Positions 32,642 to 42,174 of a stretch of DNA of 64,000 nt are shown one piece after another. The notes below the pieces were generated by a model. The model searched no databases and was not told the origin of the DNA. It saw only the letters and a program-made list of their open reading frames with translations. Position 1 is the stretch's first letter; each line of letters opens with the position of its first letter. This DNA comes from Caldilinea sp. CFX5 (lineage in GTDB: Bacteria; Chloroflexota; Anaerolineae; Caldilineales; Caldilineaceae), in NCBI GenBank assembly GCA_021405325.1, contig QWII01000020.1:58360-122359 (forward strand). The letters are read 5' to 3'. The translations under genes were made by a program, and so were the position numbers.

Positions 32642-35002
32642 CTATTCGTCCGCTACCTCTTCTTCTTCGCTCCCTTCCTCCTTCTTCAACAGCACTACGC
32701 GCCCCTGCCCACTGCCCAGATCTTCCCCGATGATCCCTTTGGCGGCCAGTTGTTCCATGAGGCGGGCGGCTTTGGGGTAGCCGATGCGGAGTTTGCGTTG
32801 CAACATGCTGGTGCTGCAATTCTTCATGCCGCGCAGCAGATCAATGGCATCTTGCACCAGCTCATCTTCATCCTCTTCCTTGTCCAGCAGACCGGCCCAC
32901 GGCGCAACCGTTGGCGGCTCACCCGTGCCTCTGGCCTTCCAGTGTTCGGTCACAGCGTTAATCTCCGGGTCGGTGACCAAACAGCCCTGGACGCGTTGCA
33001 ACTTCGCCACGTCGGGCCGCATGAGCAACATATCGCCGCGACCGAGCAACCGTTCGGCGCCCGGCGTGTCGAGAATGACACGGCTATCGATCTGGCTGGT
33101 GACGGCAAAGGCGATACGGGTGGGGAAGTTGGCCTTGATCAACCCCGTCACCACATCGGTGCTGGGGCGTTGGGTCGCCAGGATCAGGTGGATGCCGGTG
33201 GCGCGCGCCATCTGCGCCAGGCGACAGATCTGCCGCTCAATGTCATCGGCGGCGGTCATCATCAGGTCGGCCAACTCGTCGATGATGAGGACGATGAAGG
33301 GCAATGGCTGAAGGGCATCCTCACCTTTGCTTCTTTGCCGCGCCAGCGCATTGTAGGAATCGAGATTGCGCACGCCCACCGACTTAAAGAGTTGATAGCG
33401 GTCATCCATCTGTAAAAGGAGCCAGGTCAACGCGCCCATCACCTGATCGACTTCGATGATCACCTTGCCCAGCAGATGGGGAATGCCGTTATAACCCTGC
33501 AACTCGACCATCTTCGGATCGACCATGACAAAGCGCAACGACTCCGGCCCGTGGCGCATGAGCAGGCTGACAATAATCGCATTGACACAGACCGACTTGC
33601 CCGAACCGGTCGAACCGGCGATCAACATGTGGGGTGCGCGGGCGAGATCCATCACAATCGGCGCGCCGGAGGTGTTGCGCCCTAGCGCCATTGGCAGTGC
33701 GCCCCCCTCTTTGAAGGGTTTGCTTTCGACAATGCCGCGCATACTCACCACCACTTTTTCGGTGTTCGGCACCTCGATGCCCACGTAGGGGCGCCCCGGC
33801 ACCGGCGCTTCAATGCGCACGGCCGGCACGGCCAGCGCCAGCGCCAGATCATCGGCCAGGCTCACAATGTTGTTGACCCGCACCTTGCGTCGCTGGCCGG
33901 CGCGTTCCAGGTAGAGCGGCTCGACGCCAAACTGCGTCACCGTCGGCCCGCTTTCGACATGGACGACGCGCACCGGCACGTTAAAATCTTCCAGCGTGCT
34001 TTCGATCAACATCTGCATCTCGCGCGCCCCAACTTCGCGATAGACGCCCACATCGGCAATCAAGAGATCGACGCCGGGCAACCCCGCCGGCAGTTTTGTT
34101 GCTGGCTTGCTCGGCGGTTTCGCTTGCGGCGCAGGCGCCTGGGCTTGCGCCACATTATGCTTCGGTTGCTTGGGAGCCGTTTTGGCCCGGGAACGGGCTG
34201 ACGGAGCGACCGGTTCAGCAACCGCTTCCTCGCCCATCGCCGGCTCGGCAACGGGCGCCGACATCGAAACCGGTAAGACCAGCGTGGCTCGTTCGGGGTT
34301 GCGGGGGCGCGGCTGAGGATAGGTGCGATCCGCCGCAACATAGTTGCGCGCCGTAGGGTGAGTGTCGGCGGGGGGTGGGCGCACGGCGAGCGCAGCCAGG
34401 AGTGCAGTCAGTTCGGTAAAGCCCCGCTTGACCAAGTTCGTCACTGGCGCCAATGTCGCCGGCACGGTGATCAGATTGTTTGCTAATGGCGCCAGGTAGA
34501 TGAGGGGTGTGTAGCGGAAGGTCAAGTAGGCGCCGCTGCCGGCCAGGAGCCAAACCAGCGCCAGCGCCGGCCAGCGCCCTAACCCGGCCAGGAGCAGACT
34601 CCCCAGCGCCCAGCCGACAAGCCCGCCGTTCAGCCCATCAAAACGCGCCTCCCAGGTGACGACTTCGTTGTGCCAGAGGAAGGCAGTCATCATACCGCTC
34701 AGGAAGAGCAATTCGACGCCGACAATGGCCTCAATGCCCCAGTAGCCGGCCCGCTCGCCCAACATAAAGACGGCGCCGATGATCAAGAGCGCCAGCCCAA
34801 ACCAGGGCGTCGTCCAACCCAGGGCCATGACAGGATAAGGTACACCCAAGGTGCTGTTGGCGCCCCCGCGCAACAAGGTCAACAACACGCCGCCGCCGAT
34901 GAGGAAGAGAACCAGGCCAATAAATTCCAAAGGCAAATTATCTCTGAGATCCGCCAACCAGGGGCGGCTGGGCATTTCACTCTGCCGTCTGACACGTTTC
35001 AT
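32642..35002 (-). CDS. ftsK: FtsK/SpoIIIE-type DNA translocase
   Basis: 786 residues. The N-terminal half has four or five membrane helices (about 25-180), then a Pro/Ala/Lys-rich linker, the alpha/beta translocase core with Walker A IAGSTGSGKSVCVNAI at about 458-473, Walker B FIVLIIDELADLMM, and HLILATQRPSTDVVTGLIKANFP. The C-terminal gamma winged helix, which reads polar DNA motifs, is present (LLRGMKNCSTSMLQRKLRIGYPKAARL). It pumps DNA through the division septum toward dif. The start overlaps the end of the upstream membrane regulator gene by 4 bases (ATGA), so production of the two proteins is coupled. Confidence 0.93.
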   Translation of the reverse strand: MKRVRRQSEMPSRPWLADLRDNLPLEFIGLVLFLIGGGVLLTLLRGGANSTLGVPYPVMALGWTTPWFGLALLIIGAVFMLGERAGYWGIEAIVGVELLFLSGMMTAFLWHNEVVTWEARFDGLNGGLVGWALGSLLLAGLGRWPALALVWLLAGSGAYLTFRYTPLIYLAPLANNLITVPATLAPVTNLVKRGFTELTALLAALAVRPPPADTHPTARNYVAADRTYPQPRPRNPERATLVLPVSMSAPVAEPAMGEEAVAEPVAPSARSRAKTAPKQPKHNVAQAQAPAPQAKPPSKPATKLPAGLPGVDLLIADVGVYREVGAREMQMLIESTLEDFNVPVRVVHVESGPTVTQFGVEPLYLERAGQRRKVRVNNIVSLADDLALALAVPAVRIEAPVPGRPYVGIEVPNTEKVVVSMRGIVESKPFKEGGALPMALGRNTSGAPIVMDLARAPHMLIAGSTGSGKSVCVNAIIVSLLMRHGPESLRFVMVDPKMVELQGYNGIPHLLGKVIIEVDQVMGALTWLLLQMDDRYQLFKSVGVRNLDSYNALARQRSKGEDALQPLPFIVLIIDELADLMMTAADDIERQICRLAQMARATGIHLILATQRPSTDVVTGLIKANFPTRIAFAVTSQIDSRVILDTPGAERLLGRGDMLLMRPDVAKLQRVQGCLVTDPEINAVTEHWKARGTGEPPTVAPWAGLLDKEEDEDELVQDAIDLLRGMKNCSTSMLQRKLRIGYPKAARLMEQLAAKGIIGEDLGSGQGRVVLLKKEEGSEEEEVADE

Positions 35003-37014
35003 GGGATCACCGGCTCCTTACTCCGGGCGGCACGGATCTCTGGGCGATCGGGCCGAAGCGCGCGGAGATCCAGTTCGCCGCCGTTTTCCTGTTCCATTTC
35101 GGTTAAGACCCGCGCCACCTGGCCAATGGCGACACGCTGTTTGCGATAGAGATCGCTTTCGCTCATCGCCAACCGGTCGGCGATCTCCCGCACCTTACGC
35201 CCTTCAATGAAACGCATTTCGAGAATATTGTAGAGCAGCCACTCCGGCGCGCTCAGGTTGGGTTTACCCTCCGGTCGCAGCTTTTCAATGGCCGCGCCCA
35301 AGACCAGGCGCAACGCTTTGGTTGGATCACCATCAGAATGATTGAGCGAATCGCTCACTACGCGCAGTCTGACTAACGGACTCAATGTCAACTTGGGGCC
35401 GCCCCAATAGTGACTCAACGCCTCTTTCACCCAGGTTTCAAACTCCGGGCTGTGGATCGGGCTGGGGTCAAGCAGCGCTTGTACCGGCGTCGTGTCGCTC
35501 TCGCTGGCGCTATAGGGCGAGAGGCTGCGCCACTGCTGGATCCGGTCAATGTCAGGGATGATCTGGCGCAGCGAGACAAAGACCCCCTGTTGCAACTTAC
35601 GGTCGGCCAGGGCGCTGGCGATGCGTTGCAACATCTTGGTGAGGACGGCGGTTTCATCCTGGGCCAACAACGGGGTCGCTGTGCGCGCTTTCACCCCCAG
35701 CAGACCCAGCACGCGTTGGCTCTTTTCGCCATTGGTCGTCGGTTCGAGCAGCGGCCAAATCCAAAAATCGGCATGGGCCACCGGGCGCACCTTGCCCTCC
35801 TGGCGCAGCGCTCGGTTGAGAGCATCGTTCCAATCTTTGACGGCGACAATTTGGTTGCGACTCTCGGTCGGCCCCACCGTCGCTTCCAGGATTAGATCCG
35901 GGCCAACGACGGCAGCCGCAAAGCCGGCCGGCACCCGCAGCAACTCGCAGAGGGCGATCAGGTTGTTCTCTAAAAATTCCCGCAGATCGCTCGATGTCAA
36001 CAAGCGACGATCCAGTTCGCGCAGCCAGGCCACCTCTTCCCGATCTTCGCGATAGACCAGCCAATCCACCCAGTCCTTCGTCACACTCAGAAAAAGCTGG
36101 CTCACGATGATCACGCCGGTGATGACGCTAAAGAGGACCATATCGCGCGGCAAGCCCAGAATGCTTTCCACCGTCGGCAGCGTCTGCACGGCCAGAATCA
36201 CCAGAATAGCGACAATGGGACCACGCATAAAGAAACGGATCAAGCGATAGCGCACCACCCGATCCGGCGTCAGGACATTGAAATAGACGACCGTGTAACT
36301 CATCAACACCAACAGAAAGGCCACGGCGACATTGCTCAGTAATGACAGCAGCAAGACCGGCAGGCTCACCTGTGACGCGCTCATGACCCGGCTCAAGGTC
36401 ACCAGATAGGGAAAGACGCCAATCGCCGGCGCCGCAAAGCCCAGGAGCAGATAGGTCATGCGCAAGCGGGTGCGTTCCGTCAAACAACGGGAACGGGCTT
36501 TCCAGATATTGCGCAAGGCGAGCAAAACCGTCGTGACAAAGTAGAGGAGAAAGAGTTCCAGGTATGGCCCGGCTTCCAGATAGTTGATCGGCGGGCTGAA
36601 ACGCACGGCGCCAACGATCTGATTGCCAAAAAGTGCAGTAATTGCGCTTAACACACTGAACGCCGTGATGGCCCAAGCCACCCATTGGCGCCGTCCGATG
36701 CGATAGTTGGTTGTCTCCAAAACCGCTAACGAGAAGAGGTAGTAGGCCGCCGGCGCAAAGGCGATCCCCAGCCATTGAAAGCGCAGCCAGCGTTCAGCCG
36801 AATTCGCCGTCACCACGCGATCAATGGCGACATCGCTGGCATAGACCACCATGACACAGGCCAGCAAGAGAGCAAAACGCCGGGCGACCGGGCTGAGAAA
36901 GTTATAGGTAAAGGTGTAGGCCATGAGTGAAAAGGCCAAAATCACCACAATCGAGGAGATGGCCACATTGCTGAAATTGAGCAAGTGGGTCATGGTAAAG
37001 AGCGAATCGTTCAT
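34999..37014 (-). CDS. 7TM-sensor / GAF / HTH protein without kinase domain
   Basis: 671 residues. About seven to nine membrane helices fill residues 10-310, resembling the 7TM region found N-terminal to some histidine kinases. A GAF-like domain covers about 330-475 (LRELDRRLLTSSDLREFLENN at its start). There is no dimerisation His, no N box and no G box. Instead the C-terminus has a helix-turn-helix like sigma region 4 or LuxR: EWLLYNILEMRFIEGRKVREIADRLAMSESDLYRKQRVAI, shown here from its key parts WLLYN, REIADRLAMSESDLYRKQ. It is a membrane-bound regulator candidate. It is translationally coupled to ftsK and follows another membrane protein by 3 bases. Confidence 0.6.
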   Translation of the reverse strand: MNDSLFTMTHLLNFSNVAISSIVVILAFSLMAYTFTYNFLSPVARRFALLLACVMVVYASDVAIDRVVTANSAERWLRFQWLGIAFAPAAYYLFSLAVLETTNYRIGRRQWVAWAITAFSVLSAITALFGNQIVGAVRFSPPINYLEAGPYLELFLLYFVTTVLLALRNIWKARSRCLTERTRLRMTYLLLGFAAPAIGVFPYLVTLSRVMSASQVSLPVLLLSLLSNVAVAFLLVLMSYTVVYFNVLTPDRVVRYRLIRFFMRGPIVAILVILAVQTLPTVESILGLPRDMVLFSVITGVIIVSQLFLSVTKDWVDWLVYREDREEVAWLRELDRRLLTSSDLREFLENNLIALCELLRVPAGFAAAVVGPDLILEATVGPTESRNQIVAVKDWNDALNRALRQEGKVRPVAHADFWIWPLLEPTTNGEKSQRVLGLLGVKARTATPLLAQDETAVLTKMLQRIASALADRKLQQGVFVSLRQIIPDIDRIQQWRSLSPYSASESDTTPVQALLDPSPIHSPEFETWVKEALSHYWGGPKLTLSPLVRLRVVSDSLNHSDGDPTKALRLVLGAAIEKLRPEGKPNLSAPEWLLYNILEMRFIEGRKVREIADRLAMSESDLYRKQRVAIGQVARVLTEMEQENGGELDLRALRPDRPEIRAARSKEPVIP

Positions 37015-37017
37015 GGT

Positions 37018-37827
37018 TTAACTAACCCATTCAATGGTTTCGTTGACAATCACCCACATATTGCGCCGCTTTTGCAGTTGCAGATGAAAACCGCCGCCAA
37101 CCGTGGGCGTGCGGCGAATATGCAAGATCACTTCAGCATCATTCACTGTCTGAAAGTGGATCGGCTCCATTTCGATCACCGGCCCTTCCGGCGGCGACGC
37201 CGGCTCGTCGGGCATGAGCCATAGTACGTTGCCATCAAAGCCCAGATCGCCCTGCACCTCGGCGGGGTGACAGCGGATGCGCAGTTGGGCCGGTCGCCCG
37301 TCGCTATTGGGTTCCAGATGGCGCAAGACGCCCAACTTGTGAACCAGCACAGTGCGCCGGATGCGCAACGTGTCCGGCTCCTGACGGTCGGCGCTGCGAT
37401 AGTAGCGGGCCAGAGCATAGACCGGACCAAAGGCATTCTGCTCGCTCAGTTGGTGCAATAACTCCTCACGGATACTGCCCCAGCGGTAGCGCCACTCTTT
37501 GGTCTGGATCTGGTCACCATAGTCGAGCAGTTCCAGCGTCGCCTCGGCCCCAATGCGGCTCAAGATAGCGACAGGGGAAAGGCGGGCGGGGTCTTGTTTC
37601 AAGCGCGCCAACAACAGATTGGGCGTTGACTCGACTTCATCCGTATACAGAAACGAGCGCCGTGTAGTGACGGTGAAATAGAGGCCCACCACCACCGCTA
37701 ACGCCAATAAGCCGACCAGCGTCCAGGCCACCGGGTCCATGGCGTCCAGCACGCGCGGCAACGTGGGCAGTGGCCCCCACTCCCACCCCGCAAAAAAGTC
37801 CCGCAATCTTTCTAACAGCTCTGCCAT
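37018..37827 (-). CDS. hypothetical membrane-anchored protein, first gene of the ftsK operon
   Basis: 269 residues. One membrane helix at about 33-55 (AWTLVGLLALAVVVGLYFTV) follows a short amphipathic start. The rest is a soluble helical then beta-rich domain: LLARLKQDPARLSPVAILSRIGAEATLELL, an arginine-rich middle, and a C-terminal beta sheet (EVILHIRRTPTVGGGFHLQLQKR). No family was recognised. There is no good ribosome-binding site before the ATG. It is 3 bases upstream of the 7TM-GAF-HTH gene, which in turn overlaps ftsK, so a joint function at the membrane is plausible. Confidence 0.6.
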   Translation of the reverse strand: MAELLERLRDFFAGWEWGPLPTLPRVLDAMDPVAWTLVGLLALAVVVGLYFTVTTRRSFLYTDEVESTPNLLLARLKQDPARLSPVAILSRIGAEATLELLDYGDQIQTKEWRYRWGSIREELLHQLSEQNAFGPVYALARYYRSADRQEPDTLRIRRTVLVHKLGVLRHLEPNSDGRPAQLRIRCHPAEVQGDLGFDGNVLWLMPDEPASPPEGPVIEMEPIHFQTVNDAEVILHIRRTPTVGGGFHLQLQKRRNMWVIVNETIEWVS

Positions 37828-38046
37828 AAAAAGAACAAACTAGCCCACATGGGCCGACTGACCAGCCAATCGGTCAGGCCAGTCCTCAAAATAGACAATA
37901 ACTTTATTTTACCATACGTTTGTCCCAAGCCCATGTTTCTACGCTTGCAAAGTGGATTGAATCGTCAAGATACTTATCAATTCAGAAGATGGGTTGCGGC
38001 GTTTGCCACGGCCCATTTTTATTTTCTAAATCCAAAACAGATCGGG

Positions 38047-38052
38047 TATAAT
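38047..38052 (+). promoter_or_regulatory. putative -10 element upstream of the P-loop gene
   Basis: TATAAT preceded by GGG, 45 bases before the start codon at 38097. The -35 region 17 bases upstream (TTCTAA) is poor. The intergenic stretch 37828-38096 also holds two small inverted repeats (GCCCACATGGGC near 37846 and CTGACC/GGTCAG at about 37858). Confidence 0.4.
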
Positions 38053-38096
38053 GACGGCCACTTTACAAAACATGGCAACAGGGAGTCATTGCGGTA

Positions 38097-38939
38097 ATGG
38101 AGCAAAGTGCGCACCAATTTGTATCGGTTGGACCGGGGTTGGCCTATGGCGACCCGCTGCCCGCTGGCTGGCTTTCGATTACAAGCCGACCTTTATTGAT
38201 CCTAGTCGGCGTTACCGGCGTCGGCAAAAGCACCACACTCGACTATTTGCAGCAGAGCGCCTTACACTTTTCCCTGCTTCCCGACCGGCGCGAGTTGACC
38301 GACCAGTTGATCATCGGCTATCTTCAAACAATGGATGGCTTGCCGGTTCAGCCAGTGAAAGATCGGCGGGAGCGTTTTGCTTATACGCGGCGCTATCACC
38401 AACTTTTTCCCGGCGGCATGAGCCACGCCGTGAGTCAACTGGTGGTCGATACCGCCACCCACCCCGGCTGGCTTTGTTTCGATGGCTTGCGGGGCGAAGG
38501 CGAAGTGGCCCACGCTGCCCGCGCCTTACCACAAGCCCGCTTTGTGGTGCTGGACGCGCCCGATCTGGTGCGGGTGCAGCGCTTGTTAGGGCGCAGCGAC
38601 CGTTTTGACCAGATCAGCAGCAACGGCGTCATCAGCACAGCAACCAGCAGCCAACATAGTTTAGCCGCTGTTGGCGTGGCCGATGGCGATGCGCTCTTTA
38701 CACCGGAAGAAATAGGGGCGCTCTTGCAATCGGCGACCCCGCCTGTGGGAAGCGGAACCATTGCGGTCGAAGAATTGCGCGCCAAGTTGCAGATTGTGGT
38801 CGAAGAGCGCCGCAACTATGACCCGCAGGCCGCCATTGCTTATCTCAAAGCGCACGCCCCTGACCGCACATTGTTGATCGATACGACGCAGGTCGCGGCG
38901 GATGTAGCGGCGCAACAAGTTGTGGACTGGCTTCTATGA
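38097..38939 (+). CDS. P-loop NTPase of unknown function
   Basis: 280 residues. Walker A LILVGVTGVGKSTTLDYLQQ at about 34-53 is perfect, and the lid-like and Arg-rich segments (LPDRRELTD, VKDRRERFAYTRRYHQL) suggest a small-molecule or nucleotide kinase-like fold. FVVLDAPDLVRVQRLLGRSDRFDQI resembles a kinase strand carrying substrate-specific Arg residues. No named family was recognised. The stop overlaps the start of the epimerase gene by 4 bases (ATGA), so the two are translated together; a role in peptidoglycan-fragment or dipeptide metabolism is conceivable on that basis only. Confidence 0.6.
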   Translation: MEQSAHQFVSVGPGLAYGDPLPAGWLSITSRPLLILVGVTGVGKSTTLDYLQQSALHFSLLPDRRELTDQLIIGYLQTMDGLPVQPVKDRRERFAYTRRYHQLFPGGMSHAVSQLVVDTATHPGWLCFDGLRGEGEVAHAARALPQARFVVLDAPDLVRVQRLLGRSDRFDQISSNGVISTATSSQHSLAAVGVADGDALFTPEEIGALLQSATPPVGSGTIAVEELRAKLQIVVEERRNYDPQAAIAYLKAHAPDRTLLIDTTQVAADVAAQQVVDWLL

Positions 38940-40033
38940 ACAGCATCAAACGAATCACCACCACGGCTTTTCGCCTACCGATGGCAGGGTCGCTGCGCTG
39001 GGGCAAAGCCAGCGCGCTGGATGAAGTGCGCCATGTGTTGGTCGAAGTTGAATTGAGCGACGGCAGCATTGGCTTGGCCGAAGCGCCGCCCCGCCCAACC
39101 ATCTATGGCGAAACAGTTCACAGCATTCTTAGCATCATCGAGCATGAACTGGGGCCGCGCATTCTCAACCAGCCCAGCGAAAAAGTGCCGGCGCGCCTGG
39201 ATGAGATCAAAAATAACCAGACCGCCAAAGGCGCGCTCGACATGGCGCTGCAAGACGCCCTGGCCCAGCAACGGGGCGTGTCATTGGCGCAACATCTGGG
39301 CGCAACCGCCGACCGGGTCAAGGTCAGCTATATTCTGGGCATCGGCGACCGCGATACGGTGCTGGCCGAAGCCGAACGGGTCTTTGCCCAAGGGGTGCGC
39401 GTCCTCAAAGTCAAAGTGGGGCGCGACTGGGACGACGACATTGCCCGCATTCACGACCTCCAGACCATGTTCAAAGGCGCGATGGCGCTCTATGCCGATG
39501 CCAACGAATGTCTGGATGCCGCCGACGCCGCCGACAAGTTGGCCCACCTGCGTGCGATCGGCCTGCTCTACTGTGAAGAGCCGCTGCCGGTCGAATTGAT
39601 TCAGGAACGGGCAACGCTCTGTCGCCAGCAACGCTTGCCGATCATCGCCGACGACAGTTGCTTTAGCTATCGGGATCTACAACGGGAACTGGCGCTCGAC
39701 ACCTTTGACATTCTCAACATCAAAACTGCCCGCACCGGTTACACCGAATCGCGCCGCATGTTGGCGGCAGCGCAGGCGCGTGGCAAAACCATTATGATCG
39801 GTTCCCAGGCCAGCGCCGGTCTCGGCACGGTCCGCGCCGCCCTCTTCGCCGCCCTGCCGGGCATCGATCATCCCAGCGAACTCAGTTTCTTTTTGAAAGT
39901 CAAGGAAGACATTCTCAGCGAACCATTAACGCTCAGCGACGGCTATTTCAATGTCACCCGCTTCGCCAATGCGACAGTGGACCGTGACTTGTTGCGCCGT
40001 GCTGCCGTCGTCAGTAAGACAGTAAGTCAGTGA
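38936..40033 (+). CDS. dipeptide epimerase-like enolase-superfamily protein
   Basis: 365 residues of the muconate lactonizing enzyme subgroup. Catalytic lysines are in LKVKVG (Lys158/Lys160), metal ligands are Asp187 (YADAN), Glu213 (CEEPLP) and Asp238 (IADDS), and the second catalytic Lys lies in NIKTARTGY. The KxK, DAN, EEP and DDS pattern is that of L-Ala-D/L-Glu epimerases, which recycle murein peptides; o-succinylbenzoate synthase or other dipeptide specificities cannot be excluded. It overlaps the P-loop gene upstream. The stop lies inside the stem of a terminator-like hairpin (40013-40077). Confidence 0.82.
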   Translation: MNSIKRITTTAFRLPMAGSLRWGKASALDEVRHVLVEVELSDGSIGLAEAPPRPTIYGETVHSILSIIEHELGPRILNQPSEKVPARLDEIKNNQTAKGALDMALQDALAQQRGVSLAQHLGATADRVKVSYILGIGDRDTVLAEAERVFAQGVRVLKVKVGRDWDDDIARIHDLQTMFKGAMALYADANECLDAADAADKLAHLRAIGLLYCEEPLPVELIQERATLCRQQRLPIIADDSCFSYRDLQRELALDTFDILNIKTARTGYTESRRMLAAAQARGKTIMIGSQASAGLGTVRAALFAALPGIDHPSELSFFLKVKEDILSEPLTLSDGYFNVTRFANATVDRDLLRRAAVVSKTVSQ

Positions 40034-40077
40034 GGCTGTAAATCAGTCGCACCGCCCTACTGTCCCACTGTCTTACT
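40013..40077 (+). terminator. terminator-like inverted repeat after the epimerase gene
   Basis: AGTAAGACAGT at 40013-40023 pairs with 40067-40077, followed by ATTTTTG. The loop is long (about 43 bases) and may fold further. The left arm is within the last codons of the epimerase, which therefore end in repetitive Val-Ser-Lys-Thr-Val-Ser-Gln. Confidence 0.45.
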
Positions 40078-40097
40078 ATTTTTGAAGGGAGTCTCTC

Positions 40098-41141
40098 ATG
40101 CAATCCCCCCTCTTCCGGGCCGGTCCGTTATCGATTGGTGATCTGTTGGATTGGACGCTGCGGCTCTATCGCGCCCGCTTTGGCAAGATGTTGCTGATTG
40201 CGGCGATCTTTATGGTGCCGTTAGGGCTGCTCTCCGGCATTGTTACCGGGCAGACCATGACGAGCTATCTCAATATTTTTCTGGAAGCCATGCAAAACCC
40301 GGAGGCGATAGCCGATCCGACGGCGATCGCGCAAGCGCAAGGCAACATGACGACCCTGAGCTATCTGCTCACACCCATCGGAATTGCCATCAACGGGTTG
40401 GTGACGCTGGCGCTGACGGTGCAGGTCATGGCGGCGATCAAACAAGAGGAGATGGACGCGGTGACCAGCATCCGTCAGGGGGCGCGCCGCTTCTGGCCCT
40501 GGGTGGGTATGACCTTTGCCACCTACGCGGCCTACATTGGGATCGGAGTTGTTGTCGCGATTGTCTTCTTTTTCGGCGCCTTCTTCCTGGCGATGATCGC
40601 CGGCAGCTTTTTTGCGTTCAACAGTAATATGAATAGTGGTGGTGAACCGGGCTTTGCGGCAATGGCGGGCCTCGTGGTGGGGATTGTTTGCGCCTATGCC
40701 GGCGCCTTCATTCTCTTTGTATCGCCCTTCATCTACGTAGGTACGCGTTGGGCGGTGGCTGTGCCGCTGATGATCGACCAGGGGATGGGGCCGTTGGAAG
40801 CGCTGGGCGAAAGCTGGCAGTTGACCAAAGGGCATATTCGCCACGCAATGGGCTTTGTCGTGCTGCTCTATCTCTTCTATGGCATCCTGTACATCGCTTT
40901 CATGGCGTTGGCCTTTGCCGGCTCCGGGGTAGCCCTCACCAGCGCCGGTTCGACCGTCGCCAGTGTCGCGATCTTCAGCATCGTTGCCGCGCTGGTTCCC
41001 CTCTTTTGGATGCCGATTGCCACAGCGGGCTATGTGATGCTCTACTATGATTTGCGCATGCGCAAACAGGGCTATGATCTCGAATTGCGCATTGATGCAT
41101 TGGAAACCGAGGTCGCGCGTGCCGCCAACCCCGCTGCATAG
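40098..41141 (+). CDS. multi-pass membrane protein (glycerophosphodiesterase membrane-domain-like)
   Basis: 347 residues with about six membrane helices. It opens with LSIGDLLDWTLRLYRARFGKMLLIAAIFMVPLGLL (key parts IGDLLDWTLRLYR and MVPLG), a start common to the YciC/GPDP_transmembrane-like proteins of Gram-positive bacteria, and has the conserved RWAVAVPLMIDQGMGPLEAL-x-SW-x-L segment near 215-240. Function unknown. It is first in a four-gene set with DUF4129, DUF4350 and MoxR, and GGGAG stands before the ATG. The end ...RIDALETEVARAA is a short coiled coil. Confidence 0.72.
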   Translation: MQSPLFRAGPLSIGDLLDWTLRLYRARFGKMLLIAAIFMVPLGLLSGIVTGQTMTSYLNIFLEAMQNPEAIADPTAIAQAQGNMTTLSYLLTPIGIAINGLVTLALTVQVMAAIKQEEMDAVTSIRQGARRFWPWVGMTFATYAAYIGIGVVVAIVFFFGAFFLAMIAGSFFAFNSNMNSGGEPGFAAMAGLVVGIVCAYAGAFILFVSPFIYVGTRWAVAVPLMIDQGMGPLEALGESWQLTKGHIRHAMGFVVLLYLFYGILYIAFMALAFAGSGVALTSAGSTVASVAIFSIVAALVPLFWMPIATAGYVMLYYDLRMRKQGYDLELRIDALETEVARAANPAA

Positions 41142-41193
41142 GCAGCAGATTGCCACCAGCCCCCGACCGGATTGGGCGCGACAGAACGGCAAC

Positions 41194-42174
41194 ATGGAAT
41201 GCGGATCGAGCGGATTCAGCGGATGGGCGCGGATTTTTTTCACCGCCGCGCTGTGGCTGATCGGGCTGGGGGTCTTCACGCTGTTGTTGTCGGCCGCATT
41301 GCGGGCGCAAGGGGATGATACAGTCACGCTAGCTGGTTATCAGGAAAAAGTGGCAAGCTGGCAGGCCACGCTAGCAGAGACCAACGACGATGAACAGATA
41401 GCGGCCATCCAAAAGGAAGCGGCGGCGATTCGGCAAGTAACTCTGCCCGCCGGCAAAGTCATTACCATCCAGCCACTCTTGGGTGATCCAGCGGAAGAGA
41501 CCATCGCAAGTTGGATTGCGAGCGAACGGTTGACGGCTGTCCAGCGTGAATTAGCGGCGGCGCCTAAGGATGAGACGGCGGCCCGCCTGCTGTTGCTCCA
41601 AGAGCTTTGGGGCCGGCGCGAATTTATGGAACAGGATTCGCTCTGGTCGCGTTTCTGGCGTTGGGTGCGCTCCTGGTTGCCGGAGTTTGAGAGCCGGGAA
41701 GGTGGGGCGACATCGATCGCGCCACTCTTGCAGGTAGTCGGTTGGGTGCTACTGGGCATTGGCGCAGTGCTGCTCATCTGGCTATTGAGTTATTGGTTGC
41801 AAACGTTACTGGGGCGCTTTACGGGTGGCGTTGAACGACGCGGGGAACATGACGACCAAGCCTTGCCCCAAACGGCCGGCGAAGCGCGCAATGCAGCCCA
41901 CCGGTTAGCCAATGCCGGCAGCTATCGCGATGCCGTGCGCCAGCTCTATCTCTCCGCTTTGCTTTCGCTACACGAACGCAACCTCATCACCTATCAACCG
42001 AGCGACACCAATCGCGAGGTGTTGACGGCGATACGCAACCAGCCGCAACTCTACCAGCAGTTGCAACCGGTAGTCGCCACCTTTGATGATGTCTGGTATG
42101 GCGTCCACGAGCCGGATCGCACCACCTTTGATACCTATGTGGTGGCTGTGGAACAGTTGGAAGGGAAGCCCTAA
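41194..42174 (+). CDS. DUF4129 domain membrane protein
   Basis: 326 residues from ATG 41194; the longer frame overlaps 95 bases of the previous gene and is not used. One helix near the N-terminus (WARIFFTAALWLIGLGVFTL), an external helical region (about 50-180), a second helix (about 185-210, VVGWVLLGIGAVLLIWLL) and the cytoplasmic DUF4129 domain (about 235-326, with YRDAVRQLYLSALLSLHERNLI and DDVWYG). Family genes accompany MoxR, DUF58 and transglutaminase genes and are often at the end of envelope-related operons; the role is unknown. The ATG of DUF4350 overlaps its stop (TAATG). Confidence 0.8.
   Translation: MECGSSGFSGWARIFFTAALWLIGLGVFTLLLSAALRAQGDDTVTLAGYQEKVASWQATLAETNDDEQIAAIQKEAAAIRQVTLPAGKVITIQPLLGDPAEETIASWIASERLTAVQRELAAAPKDETAARLLLLQELWGRREFMEQDSLWSRFWRWVRSWLPEFESREGGATSIAPLLQVVGWVLLGIGAVLLIWLLSYWLQTLLGRFTGGVERRGEHDDQALPQTAGEARNAAHRLANAGSYRDAVRQLYLSALLSLHERNLITYQPSDTNREVLTAIRNQPQLYQQLQPVVATFDDVWYGVHEPDRTTFDTYVVAVEQLEGKP

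Noticed and set aside
40221..41327. 368-residue open frame antisense to the membrane protein before DUF4129
   Set aside because: Composition (many His, Gln, Arg, Asn) is that of an antisense shadow; the plus strand encodes a well-formed membrane protein.
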